NCBI GenBank assembly: GCA_918807975.1
Contig: OU964920.1
Coordinates: forward strand, 46,653,979 to 46,717,978
DNA from: Aplidium turbinatum
Lineage: Eukaryota > Chordata > Ascidiacea > Aplousobranchia > Polyclinidae
Direction of reading: 5' to 3'
DNA: 64,000 nucleotides
Shown in pieces: positions 35,090 through 45,264 of the stretch. Position numbers and translations under genes: made by a program. The stretch's first letter is position 1, and each line of letters begins with the position of its first letter. Under the pieces are notes generated by a model that ran no database searches, was not told where the DNA came from, and saw nothing but the letters and a program-made list of their open reading frames with translations.

Positions 35090-35215
35090 TACTTCACTCT
35101 GTCACTTCGGTGACCGGGCCTTTGTCAGTGGTTCAAAACCTCTGCTAGTATGCGAAACGTATACTGGATTGAGCTTCAGGATTGAGCTTGCAAAGAAACT
35201 TTTTCAGTCCGATGA
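35090..35215 (+). repeat. SINE family C, fragment (copy 4)
   Basis: A headless body fragment in plus orientation: GGTGACCGGGCCTTTGTCAG through TTTTTCAGTCCGATGA. It lies just before the large inverted repeat at 35336. Confidence 0.55.
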
Positions 35216-35335
35216 TAAGTGTTTTTGCAGCTACTTGCCTGCTTGTCACAATTGCTTTTGAGACGTTGTTTATCTTCGCTTAGTGCAGTTGGATCACTTA
35301 CGGCTGTTGTCTTTCTGTGACGTGATCGAAAACTA

Positions 35336-35576
35336 TTTCTTGCTTCATTGTTAGGCTTCCTCGTTGATCGAGGCGAGCAATAATTGTTTATTGTTTTGTG
35401 ACTTTGAAATGTACAAACCCAAACAGCCACTTCATTTGGTCCAGATCTTTACTAGATCGGGTACGGATCTGCCCAGATAAAGTGGCTGTCTGGGTTTGTA
35501 TATTTCAAAGTCACAAAACAATAAACATTCATTACTCAACTCGATCAACAAGGAAGCCTAACAATGAAGCAAGAAA
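35336..35576. repeat. large inverted repeat (hairpin), ~97-bp arms
   Basis: Arms 35336-35432 and 35479-35576 are complementary over nearly their full length, with small indels. Each includes TGACTTTGAAATGTACAAAC or its complement. They are separated by a 46-base loop. The word AGTGGCTGTCTGGGAAG, the inner end of the right arm, recurs straight after the arm (35576-35592), so the structure probably arose by fold-back duplication. No gene is inside. Confidence 0.85.
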
Positions 35577-36186
35577 GTGGCTGTCTGGGAAGATACAACC
35601 AAAATCGGCGGGAACAAAAACGTCTTGCTTTTAATCTCCCATTGTGTATCGCAATCAGCCGCGATGTTTTCTTTGTAAAAAGTCTTGATATCTCTTAATT
35701 CAAGTCAGTGGTGGGTCTGGCGGGGACGATTGGGGCAATCGCCCTCCTTCATACACAAAAAAGTAACTTTATTCACGGTACAATATATTTGTAAGGTCGG
35801 TGTGGACTCACACATCGTTGCATTTTGTTGAAATCATCACCTCTCCGGCTACTTTCTGGAATAGCTCCTAATTCAAGGGCGAGGTCTGGAGGGGCCTGTC
35901 TTAATCGGCATGGGACTGGCAGTGGTCTGAGTTAATACCAGGCCAACCATAATTTTGTGATACTAATTGTTATTGATAATTTTACTTTCTCGCCGCTATG
36001 TTTGCCTTGTTGATCAGTTCTTGCTACAGAACAGTCCTGGCACTTTCCATGCTCGTTTTGGTAGGTTACTGGCCTTGTTTGGAGCTGGTGTGACTTAAAT
36101 TGTGATTGCTCTTGCTCTCGTATTTGTTTAAATATTATTTATAGTTGTTGTTGTTGTTGCTTCAGATGTAGTTGATTGTTGTTAAT

Positions 36187-36217
36187 CTGATGAAGGTCCT
36201 TCTTTGCGCCGAAAACG
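36187..36217 (+). other. CTGATGA...GAAA core, retroelement-end or hammerhead-like
   Basis: The word CTGATGAAGGTCC followed by GCGCCGAAAACG resembles the conserved end of Penelope-like and some other animal retroelements, where related sequences form hammerhead ribozymes. The candidate stem II here has only about three pairs and no full stems I or III were drawn, so ribozyme activity is unsupported. Confidence 0.25.
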
Positions 36218-36496
36218 TTTGTAGGCTATTTGTTCTGTTGTACATTTTGTTAGTATCTAAACAATGCTATTTGACGCTATTATTTTGTTGTCAATCATAC
36301 CGCCATACATTCATGGTACTTGTAATATACAGTACAATGATCAAACCGATCGACATTAACGTTCAAAATCGGCAATAAATTTTCACAAAATGGCTGTAAA
36401 CTGTGTGGACAATCTGGAATTTGTGATTTATATTGAAACCCAAAGTAGGGATGGCGCTGAAGTGGATAGTTTGCAAGTCGCTACACTTTGTCACGA

Positions 36497-36691
36497 CACC
36501 TCCATCAATAGACACCTCCATCAATAGACACCTCCATCAATAGACACCTCCATCAATAGACACCTCCATCAATAGACACCTCCATCAATAGACACCTCCA
36601 TCAATAGACACCTCCATCAATAGACACCTCCATCAATAGACACCTCCATCAATAGACACCTCCATCAATAGACACCTCCATCAATAGACAC
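36497..36691. repeat. 16-bp tandem repeat, 12 identical units
   Basis: The unit CACCTCCATCAATAGA is repeated twelve times without visible variation, which implies very recent expansion or ongoing length change. Confidence 0.95.
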
Positions 36692-37468
36692 GGAAGCTTA
36701 ATAAAAGCGAAACTACAACGATCCTTTGCAAGAACAAGGAAACAAAAACATATCATGAAGAATTTTCATTTTTCTTAAGGCAAGCAAGGCAAGGAGTAAT
36801 TAAGTTGCTCCTTACTTGAAAACCGACAGCGTTAATGTAGAATGCGAATGCTATAAGCATATATGTCGAATTTAAATGGGCGTTTTTCTTAAACAAGGAA
36901 TATTTAGGTCATCCATGTTGTAGAAAGAATATATCGCATGATCCATAGATACGTTTATAATAAAGTGGTATGATAGCAGGCATTGTTGGAAGGTTGGCGG
37001 AGATATATTGCGAGACCAACAAAATACCACCATGTAGCCTAATAGAGCAGGATGACGATAGAAACAGAGTTTGCAATGAATTTATTCGCAAAAACATTCC
37101 ATGAAAGTAGTGATAGAACCCAATGCAGTTTTGCTGCGTCAAAGCAGAAACTCAAAGGAGCGGTTTCACAAATACAAAAAGCAACGCTATATATGACGTC
37201 ACAATTATAAACCACAATATACATGTTTTTGGCGACTTCATTGAAGTTTGTGGGGTTCATTTATATTTCATCCCTATCTTACTTTATCATAAGCACCACC
37301 ATGGCACATCCGACTCCACGTTTTAGATAAATAACTGGAGTATTCTCATATCGTATTAATTATCACCATTGTCATGTACAGCGCCCAGGAGCATAGTTTG
37401 ACTGTGGATGTGGCGCTATATAAATGTTGTTATTATTTATTATTATTATTATCACACAAATTATATTT

Positions 37469-37474
37469 TTTATT
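37469..37474 (-). terminator. poly(A) signal for the 228-residue gene
   Basis: AATAAA on the minus strand lies about 35 bases after the stop codon at 37508-37510, in an AT-rich stretch. Confidence 0.5.
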
Positions 37475-37507
37475 ATTTTTAAAGAATTTGAATTCAACGA
37501 TAATAAT

Positions 37508-40500
37508 CTATGAATCTGTTCTCTCGCTGGCGCCCCCGAATGGCCTTGGGCTTCTATTGAAGTTCTTATAAAGAGGCTGATCTAGTTTCAGGGGTTTGTC
37601 AAAAGCGATGAATGGTTTCGGAGAAAACAGCTCCACGTTCGATACTCGCGGCGCAGGAAAACTAGGAGGCAGCTCGACGAAATCTGGAGTGTCTCTTGAC
37701 GAAGTGTTGTGATTGATTACGTCTTTAACTATTGTGACGTTGCTATGATTTTCAGTCTTTGTAATGGCATCATAAAGATTGGTTTGCAACAACAATCCAT
37801 TAGAAGCCATAAATTGTTGATGTCGAGCTTGGATCGTCATCTTCGCTTTCCTAAGCTCCTCCACGTCCAGTGCGATTCCATTGACTTTAATTCCAGAATA
37901 ATTGAATTGTGACGTAGCATCGGCCAATCGCGCCTCGTTCGACCAGCGTGCTGTCCCCCTGTGCACCCACGATATCGCTGGCTTGGGGTCAATGCCTTTC
38001 ACCTTTGGGGCGCAAGAATGCAGCAGATCGCGGCGACCGTAGCCCTCGTAGACTTGTTTCTCGTCTCCTCTCCTCAAGCGACCTAAACAACAAGCACACT
38101 GTGCCACCATGAACCAATCAAACGGCAATTTTGCGTCAGTTCAACATATTATAACAATGAAACTTTAGTTGAGTAAGTAACCTTCGATATAATGAATCAG
38201 GCCAATCCAATTGATTTTGTGTTTGAACTGCGTTGTCATGAACCGAAAAGACAAAAAGGAAATCGCGTGAAAACATCTTTTATGATGCGATTGTAACGGC
38301 CATTGTTTGGCACCATGTTTGTTATGTCGTATCGAGGCTTAGGCCCGGTGATTGAACTTTTAGCTTTAGTGGACGGGAAGGCAAGGAAGCCAATCTTCGT
38401 GTCCACCTTCAGGCATGTTTTTAAGTGCCCTGTCAAAGACGCAGCCGCATGCTCTTGAGTGGTGTCGAAGCGGTGGTTTTTTGGACGTCAAACCAAAGCT
38501 TTCACCACTCTGCTATGCAGCCGACAGAGCTTTATAATGTTTATTGTGGTTGAATAGTAGCCCGTTCTTCTACAAGGCCACTCTTGACAGATGAACCTTG
38601 GACTCCTCCTCCGGCCAAGATTAATTTAAATTAAAGGCCATTGTTGATTCCGCGATATCTCCAATAGACGTCTATTGGGCCCACCAGCCCCCATTTACTT
38701 TTTTTTTTTTTTTAGCCCCACTTATCTGACTACGCGGCATTGCAAACAGTCACTTCTAAAACCGTTTTGTTTTTAGAAGAAAAAATGCCATGTCATAATG
38801 CTACCGGCAAAACGTCATAAAAATTCCAAAAAGTGACCAATATGAAAATGGAGATAATCCAAGTCACAAGTTAAATTGAAATAACATGACATTCTTCCGA
38901 GAACCACATTCAACCAGGAAATATTTTCTTTCAATGATGATGCATCACAACTTTCCAGCAATGCATCAAACGTTGGCTTGTTTACAGGTGCTTACCTCAC
39001 ACAAGGAAACAAACGGTTTGGCCCTAAGGTCAATTGTGACCTCATAAAACATCATCGGTTGCGTGCGGTTACAAACGGTAACCCATCCATCAATGAAATG
39101 TTGTTTTTTATTAATTTAACGTTTACAGAAGTTGAAGGGACTACTTTTCAGCTTTTTGCATTTTTTTCCATCAAATGATGTAATTTTGATGAAGATATTT
39201 TGGTTTGTCCACCAGTGTCAAAATGGACGAACTTTGCAAAGATTGCTCCTGCTTGTTGCAGAGGTGATTAACAATCATCAGTCCAGATGAGGTGAGTGGT
39301 GCAGATGGTTGTGGTGCGAGTGGTGCAGATGGTTTAAGTGGTGCGAGTGGAGCAGATGGTTGTGTTACGGGTGATGCAGATAGTTCAGGTGGTGCGAGTA
39401 GTGTAGGTGGTTCATGTGGTACAAGTGATGCAGATGGTTCAGTTGGTGCGAATAGTGCAGATGGTGTAGGTTGTGCAGATGGTTCGATTGGTTCAGGTAG
39501 TGCAGATGTTGTAGAATGTAGAAGGTACGGGCCATGAAAACGGTACAAGTGATAAAGGAGGCGCAGATGGTTGATGTGGTGCAGAATGGTGAATGGTTCC
39601 CCAGCCAGCAAGCCCATATGGGCTGATGTACGGGCCCCATGTGAGCTGCCCATATGGGGCCCATACACATTGTGTCCGCGGGCATCACATTGCCCCCATA
39701 TAGGCTGCCCATATTCATTTATGGGTTTCATGTGGGTTGCTCACACTCAACCCACAAGTCTAATATGGGCTGCCCATATGTAACCCATAAATCTAACACA
39801 GGCTGCCCATATGTATATCAGGTATATATATAACTGCAGACAGATGCCAAAGTGTTCAAACTGCAAGCAGTGAACTTTGCGCAATGCATAGCAAGGTCCC
39901 AGCCAGCAAGCCTATATGGGCCCCACATGGGGACCCATATGGGCTGATGTACGGGCCCCATGTGAGATGCCCATATGGGGCCCATACACATTGTGTCCGC
40001 GGGCATCACATTGCCCCCATATAGGCTGCCCATATTCATTTATGGGTTGCTCACACTCAACCCACAAATCTAATATGGGCTGCCCATATGTAACCCATAA
40101 ATCTAATACAGGCTGCCCATATGTATATCAGGTATATAACTGCAGACAAATGCCAAACTGCAAGCAGTGAACTTTGCGCAATGCATTGCAAGGTGCCCCC
40201 AATAAAGTCCTCAATCGGCGTAAGCCAAGAGCGTCAACTGCAGACAGTGCTTTTTTTTTTTTTTTTTTACAGTGCACATGTGCAGACAGTGCAGACAGTG
40301 CACATGATGATGAACTGTTTTATTTTGATCAACAACGCACGAGTAGGTATATAGATCTATGTGACATTTTCCTATTTGTGGTACGTAAGCACAAAAAATG
40401 GTACTACTGCTAACCTTGCTAAAGTGCTCCAACTGCAAGCAGTGAGCTTTGCGCAATGCATAGCAAGGTGCCTCCAGTAATTTTACTTGTTCAATTTCAT

Positions 40501-43500
40501 TTTGTGTTTGAAAGATCAACAAAAGTCGTTTGAGACAACTAAAAAATCTCAAAGTCTAGACAAATGCTGATCGAGGTGTATATCATATTAGTATGGGTTG
40601 CCCATAAACCTTTGAATCACTGTGTGGGTAGCCCATGGTCTGCCCATAAAAAATGTGGGCAGTCCATGGTCTGCGCATAAAAAATGTGGGCAGCCCATGG
40701 CCTGCCCATAAAAAATGTGGGTAGCCCATGATCTGCCCATAAAAAATGTGGGCTGCCCATGTTCTGCCCATAAAAAATGTGGGCAGCCCATGGTCTGCCC
40801 ATAAACAAAGTGGGAAGCCCATCAATATTTCATGCTTAGCCCATGATCAATAATTTTATGTGGCTAAATTTCTTAAAATGCATTTATATGATCACGCATT
40901 TGAAGATTGGAAGTTTTATATTCCACCTTGTCATTTAGCAACACATTCTGCAAGAAAGCCCATATTGGGCGCATATGGCAAAAACAAAAAAAACCACATA
41001 AAACCCACATGCCCACAAGCCCATTAAAATAGTATATGGGGCCCATATGGGCTTGCTGGCTGGGGTGCCCCCAGTAAAGTGCTCAATCGGCGTAAATCAA
41101 GAGCGTTAACAGACAGTGACTACCGTTTAGTATACACTGAAATGGAAGGTATATACCTCCATGTGACATTTTCCTATTTGTGGTACGTAAGCACCAAAAA
41201 TAGTACTACTGGCAACCTTGCCATAGTGCTCCAACTGCAAGCAGTGAGTTTTGCGCAATGCATAGCAAGGTGCCCCCAGTAATTTTGCTTGTTCAATTTC
41301 ATTTTGTGTTTGTTTAAAAGATCAATAAAAGTCGTTTGAGACAACTAAAAAATCTCAAAGTCTAGACAAATGCTGATCGAGGTGTATATCATATTAGTAT
41401 GGGTTGCCCACAAACCTTTGAATCACTGTGTGGGTAGCCCATGGTCTGCCCATAAAAAATGTAGGCAGCCCATGGTCTGCCCATAAAAAATGTGGGCAGT
41501 CCATGGTCTGCCCATAAAAAATGTGGGCAGCCCATGGCCTGCCCATGAAAAATGTGGGTAGCCCATGGTCTGCCCATAAAAAATGTGGGCAGCCCATGTT
41601 CTGCCCATAAAAAATGTGGGCAGCCCATGTTCTGCCCATAAAAAATGTGGGCAGCCCATGGTCTGCCCATAAAAAATGTGGGCAGCCCATGTTCTGCCCA
41701 TAAAAAATATGGGCAGCCCATCGTCTGCCCATAAACAAAGTGGGCAGCCCATAGTCTGCCCATAAACAAAGTGGGAAGCCCATCAATATTTCATGCTTAG
41801 CCCATGATCAATAATTTTATGTGGCTAAATTTATTAAAATGCATTTATATGATCACGCATTTGAAGACTGGAAATTTTATATTCCACCTTGTCATTTAGC
41901 AACACATTCTGCAAGAAAGCCCATATTGGGCACATATGGCAAGAACACAAAAACCCACATGCCCACAAGCCCATTAAAATAGTATATGGGGCCCATATGG
42001 GCTTGCAGGCTGGGTCAGGTGGTACAGGCAACCAACAAATAAAGAACTTGTTTGATTTAATTTGGTGAAAAACCTTGGAAATAAATTTCAGCCTTGTAGA
42101 GCACAAAACAGAATCGTGTCTCAGCACGTATTTCGACGAAAGCATAAACAAAAGACGGAAGACCTCACTTGAATATTAATTGGTGCAGCAAGAAATGAGA
42201 CAAACATCTTAAAACTATGAAAATTGTTAAAAAGCAAAAAAATAGATGAGATCAAGTTAAAATCGATAAAGTTTTATCACCACGTCAATCAAGGAGGGCA
42301 GAAATTCTTCAGAACTTTCCCAAACCACTAAATTCTAGTGAAGTTGCAACTCACTCAAACTGATCGACTCAATTCCATCCTCTGCGGGGTCATAGTCAAA
42401 CACGGACTTGGGGTCAACTTTCCATTCCTTGTCTAGGTAATCTGTGAAGAAATTAAAACACCATCAAGATCAGACATTTGCTGGAACTCTCAATTCGTTC
42501 GTTACATTTGTAAACTTCACAACAACTTTTGAAATTGTTGTCAAACTTGAAACTTGTTTCACTTGTAATGGAAACGCACCAAGAAAATAAAAAGTGCAAT
42601 ACACAAGCCATGCAGCGACATCTAGCGTATGATTCGACATGCAACAATCTCTGACAACGTAGAAATGATGTCGTTTAGACCCCCCACAAGGTGTTAAGAG
42701 TGGGTGTGTCGTATTTCGTAGGTAAAATATTTCAACTAAACCTGGAATAGACCAACATGTAGCATAACTGAAAGCTGTTGTAGCATCACTTTGAACATGA
42801 TCAACAATGAATTATGAGAGCTTCTCAACCAATGCTTAATATCGGCTGCTCCAGTTTTTAAGCTATTGATGACGTCATACAGTTATTTTTGTTCCTTCTT
42901 TGTGACGTAAGTGATTGTAGTCTGACGACTGACGAGAAGTGGCTGTCGTTTTGTTGTGGGGATTGCCTCATTGTTAGCTCACTGACAACGCATGCGCTCA
43001 ATATTTGTCGCCACTGCGGGAAAGTTAATTGGATTAAATGTAATAACAGCAGAGATGCAATCATAGCCAGTGTCTTACAAATCGTTGTAACGTTTGACTG
43101 TAGGAATATCAAACAAAGTTTCAGCAATGAAGATGCAACTTGGCTTGTTGTCGGAACGTTATTATAAAACTGTCAAGTATTGTTACTTCTAGTGCCGGAT
43201 TTACCATTAGACTAGAAAGGCTGAAGCCTAGGGCCTCAAGATTTAAGGGCTTCAAAGTTTAATATGTAGCCTACCACGTATATATAAAACGTTTCAATAT
43301 GGCCTATATATTTGGAAAAACTTTCACCTGGTAATAACATGAAATTTTAGGGCAGCCAGTTTTAATAAAGTAAGTAGGCTATCCATAAACAGATCGTAAT
43401 GCAAACTAAACTTCTGGTGTGTTTCTTATGGAAAGGGAATATGACACAAGTTGAAGGTTACATTTTTAAGTGCTACTTTGAAAATCGCTTGATTGTTAAT

Positions 43501-45264
43501 TAGTCACTGAGAAAATTATCTGCTAATTTTTAACGAACGATGTTAGTTAATTATTTTTTTGACTAATATTTCCCACTTTACAGTAGCCTAATATTTCACA
43601 ATATGTTTACAATCAAATTACAAAAGTTAGTTATCTTCAAATGGTTAATTTCAGCACTTGCGTGAAGGGGCGTAATCCGGGGGGGGAAGTGCCCTCGCAA
43701 AATATTTCTATACATGCACCGACTAACAGACTTTAAGATAAGCTATTGGCCAATAGATATTGATATAGCCTACTGTCAGTGTCAGTTACATTTTTTGTGT
43801 TTGAAATGACAAAATTGTCGTTTCTGTAGGATGGCAATTGACTAGTAGACCGTATGGTCGTTTCGTTGTCTCCCTGTCAGTATGGGGACTTGTGCCACTT
43901 TTGCAGTGTATATAAAACTTGTATATTTCAAACATGTACCGTTTCTGACAAATAATTCATTGATTGAGTGTCACGTCTCACAACGATGCCAATAAACAGA
44001 ACAAAACAGAACAGTCGTTTTGGTTTGATGTAGCCTAACTTAAATAAACTTTTTGCCTTCTGTTGCAGCACCATTTGACAGAGTTTTACTATTAATTCGG
44101 GCTGAAAGTGAAAAAAAATTCGGGCTGAAAGTGCTTTTAGAATGCGCAATTTTTAGACATTTTCCTCAAAATTTTCAGGGAGAATCCCCCAGATCCTCCC
44201 TGAGCTCACTGACATGTGCAATAATAGCTTACTCATTTACCCCTCCCCCCGAAACTATGGACTGGCGACGTCCCTGCTTGTGGACATATTTCTCCATCAC
44301 AAATAATTCACTATGGTATCGGTGGTTGTTTGAAATACTCGTCTCTATGGCTGTTAGGGTGTAGGTTAAGGGCCTAAAATGGACAATAGTCTAGGGCCTT
44401 TCTTTTTCTAAATCCGGCCCTGATTACTCCTAATCATTATTGGTTGGTTTGGTTGGTTTTGAATCTTTATCCTGGGACTGACAAAGTCTTGATTGGTTAT
44501 TCCTGGTAGTTTCGCATACTTGTAGAGGCTCTTGACTCAGGGCCGGTTACCAAGATTGACTGAGTGAAGTTGCTAAAGTTGTTTTAGTGTTGCCGAGGAA
44601 TCATTCCATCCATTAGGTGCCGCTGAATGGAGAGCAAGCCTTAGATTGTGTTGCTCAAGCGCATGCCCCGAGAGTTAACCAACGTCGCTTGATCTTAATT
44701 AAAGCTTCTTCGTTTACGAAGTCACGCGCTAACCAACTGAGCTATCGGGGCGGACGTTATCAAAACTTTTACATCGCTGTACATTTGTTCTTGAAGTTTG
44801 CAGCCATTGCTCCGGTCAGGTCGTACTTTAAAGTTTTCAGCTCAAGCACCGAAAGTTTTTTGTCATGCTGAGAGAACCAACAAGTAGAATAATCAAACAA
44901 CAATGGTTCGATGCTCGGCGCGTGTGGCTAAGCAATACATTTGGAAAACAGGAGACAGCTCTCCATTCAGCACCATTTGATGCGTGGTGCATATTTAGGC
45001 CTACAGATAACATCACTTCAATAACAAACACACATTTCCCTACAGCTTGCTCGGTGACCTCACTCGCGCCTTCTGCGTCAGCAGCAAACAATATGAAATA
45101 CGCTTTGTCACTCTGAGCTTGAATACTTCCTCATAAGCTTTCATTACTCATAATATTGCCCACACATCAATCTACACACAATCAATCACCAACAAACTGG
45201 TCAATCAAACTGTAAAACAATCCACAATGCTTCTCTTACCTGGGTGTGGTTTAGTCAATTCCAT
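37508..45264 (-). CDS. unknown 228-residue protein (3 exons)
   Basis: Exons 45240-45264, 42355-42441 and 37508-38082 join in frame (phases 1 and 1) with good splice sites (G|gtaaga, ttcacag|AT, A|gtgagt, gtttag|GT). The product starts MELTKPHPDYLDKEWKVDPK, has an acidic patch (DYDPAEDG), and then a Tyr/Arg/Lys-rich core (EKQVYEGYGRRDLLHSC, PAISWVHRGTARWS). A possible helix follows (DVEELRKAKMTIQARHQQF), then a Pro-rich C-terminus ending GGASERTDS. There is no signal peptide or membrane segment, so it is probably intracellular. I do not recognise the family. The small soluble Trp/Pro/Tyr-rich make-up recalls axonemal microtubule-associated proteins, but that is a guess. The introns (2.8 and 4.3 kb) are full of transposons. 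Confidence 0.72.
38335..38525 (-). repeat. SINE family D, copy 4
   Basis: A full copy in intron 2 of the 228-residue gene. The body is GGGAAGGCAAGGAAGCCAAT. The minus-strand head reads GCATAGCAGAGTGGTGAAAG and then a decayed B box. Confidence 0.7.
39288..39599. repeat. degenerate 9/12-bp GGTGCAGAT array
   Basis: Words of the type GGTGCAGATGGT and GGTGCGAGTGGT repeat for 300 bases. The plus strand stays open as a Gly/Ala/Asp/Ser peptide and the minus strand as a Pro/Ala/Ser/Leu one, which follows from the repeat rather than from a gene. The array resumes as TCAGGTGGTACAGG at 42015, so the transposon at 39600-42014 landed inside it. Confidence 0.75.
39898..41064. mobile_element. same family, inner copy nested in the outer one
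   Basis: A complete 1.17-kb copy starts CCCAGCCAGCAAGCC and ends GGCTTGCTGGCTGGG. It sits between AAGGT and GTGCCCCC. In its own body the unbroken word is GCAAGGTGCCCCCA, so the insertion duplicated GT. It carries about 6 units of the 31-bp array. Confidence 0.85.
40615..40820. repeat. 31-bp array in the inner transposon copy
   Basis: The unit is GCCCATGGTCTGCCCATAAA plus AAATGTGGGCA, about 6 copies with minor changes. All three minus-strand frames are open, because 31-bp units without stops rotate the frame. Confidence 0.9.
41425..41785. repeat. 31-bp array in the outer transposon copy
   Basis: The same unit as at 40615-40820 but about 11-12 copies, so unit number has changed between two otherwise very similar copies. 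Confidence 0.9.
43190..44422. mobile_element. hAT-type element without transposase
   Basis: The ends (T)AGTGCCGGATTTA and, from the right, CAGGGCCGGATTTAG fit hAT termini. Flanks GTTACTTC (43182-43189) and ATTACTCC (44423-44430) agree at 6 of 8 positions, as for an aged 8-bp duplication. A LINE 3' tail (43803-43966) lies inside. No transposase motif is visible. Confidence 0.65.
43803..43966 (+). repeat. LINE 3' tail, family A, copy 1
   Basis: Shares with 51180-51375 the words GGCAATTGACTAGTAGACCG, TATGGTCGTTTCGTTGTCTC, and a tail of TGACAAATAA followed by ATTGATTG. The tail is like that of the LINE at 13918-16800. It lies inside the hAT-type element at 43190-44422. Confidence 0.65.
44443..44755 (-). 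repeat. SINE family C, copy 5 (full length)
   Basis: The body begins GGTTGGTTTTGAATCTTTAT. The minus-strand head contains TAGCTCAGTTGGTTAGCGCG (A box). The B box is damaged (GGTTAACTCTCGGGG). Confidence 0.78.

Larger units (their letters stand above)
39600..42014. mobile_element. CCCAGCC-ended non-autonomous transposon, outer copy
   Basis: Inverted ends CCCAGCCAGCAAGCCCATAT / complement, and a 2-bp duplication TC on both sides, mark the outer copy. It consists of 39600-39897 plus 41065-42014 (about 1.25 kb). The middle is a second copy of the same family. The sequence is built of CCCATATGGG palindromes and a 31-bp array, with no coding capacity. 2-bp target duplications and repeat-rich subterminal regions fit CACTA/EnSpm-like or other 2-bp-TSD families. 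Assignment is tentative. Confidence 0.8.

Noticed and set aside
39171-39731. 186-codon Pro/Ser/Ala-rich minus-strand frame as a secreted or mucin-like protein
   Set aside because: It follows the GGTGCAGAT array and runs into the transposon end. It lies inside an intron of another minus-strand gene and has no independent support.
41389-41786. Three overlapping minus-strand frames of about 110-130 codons in the 31-bp array
   Set aside because: They are by-products of stop-free 31-bp units inside a transposon; the same applies to 40583-40825.
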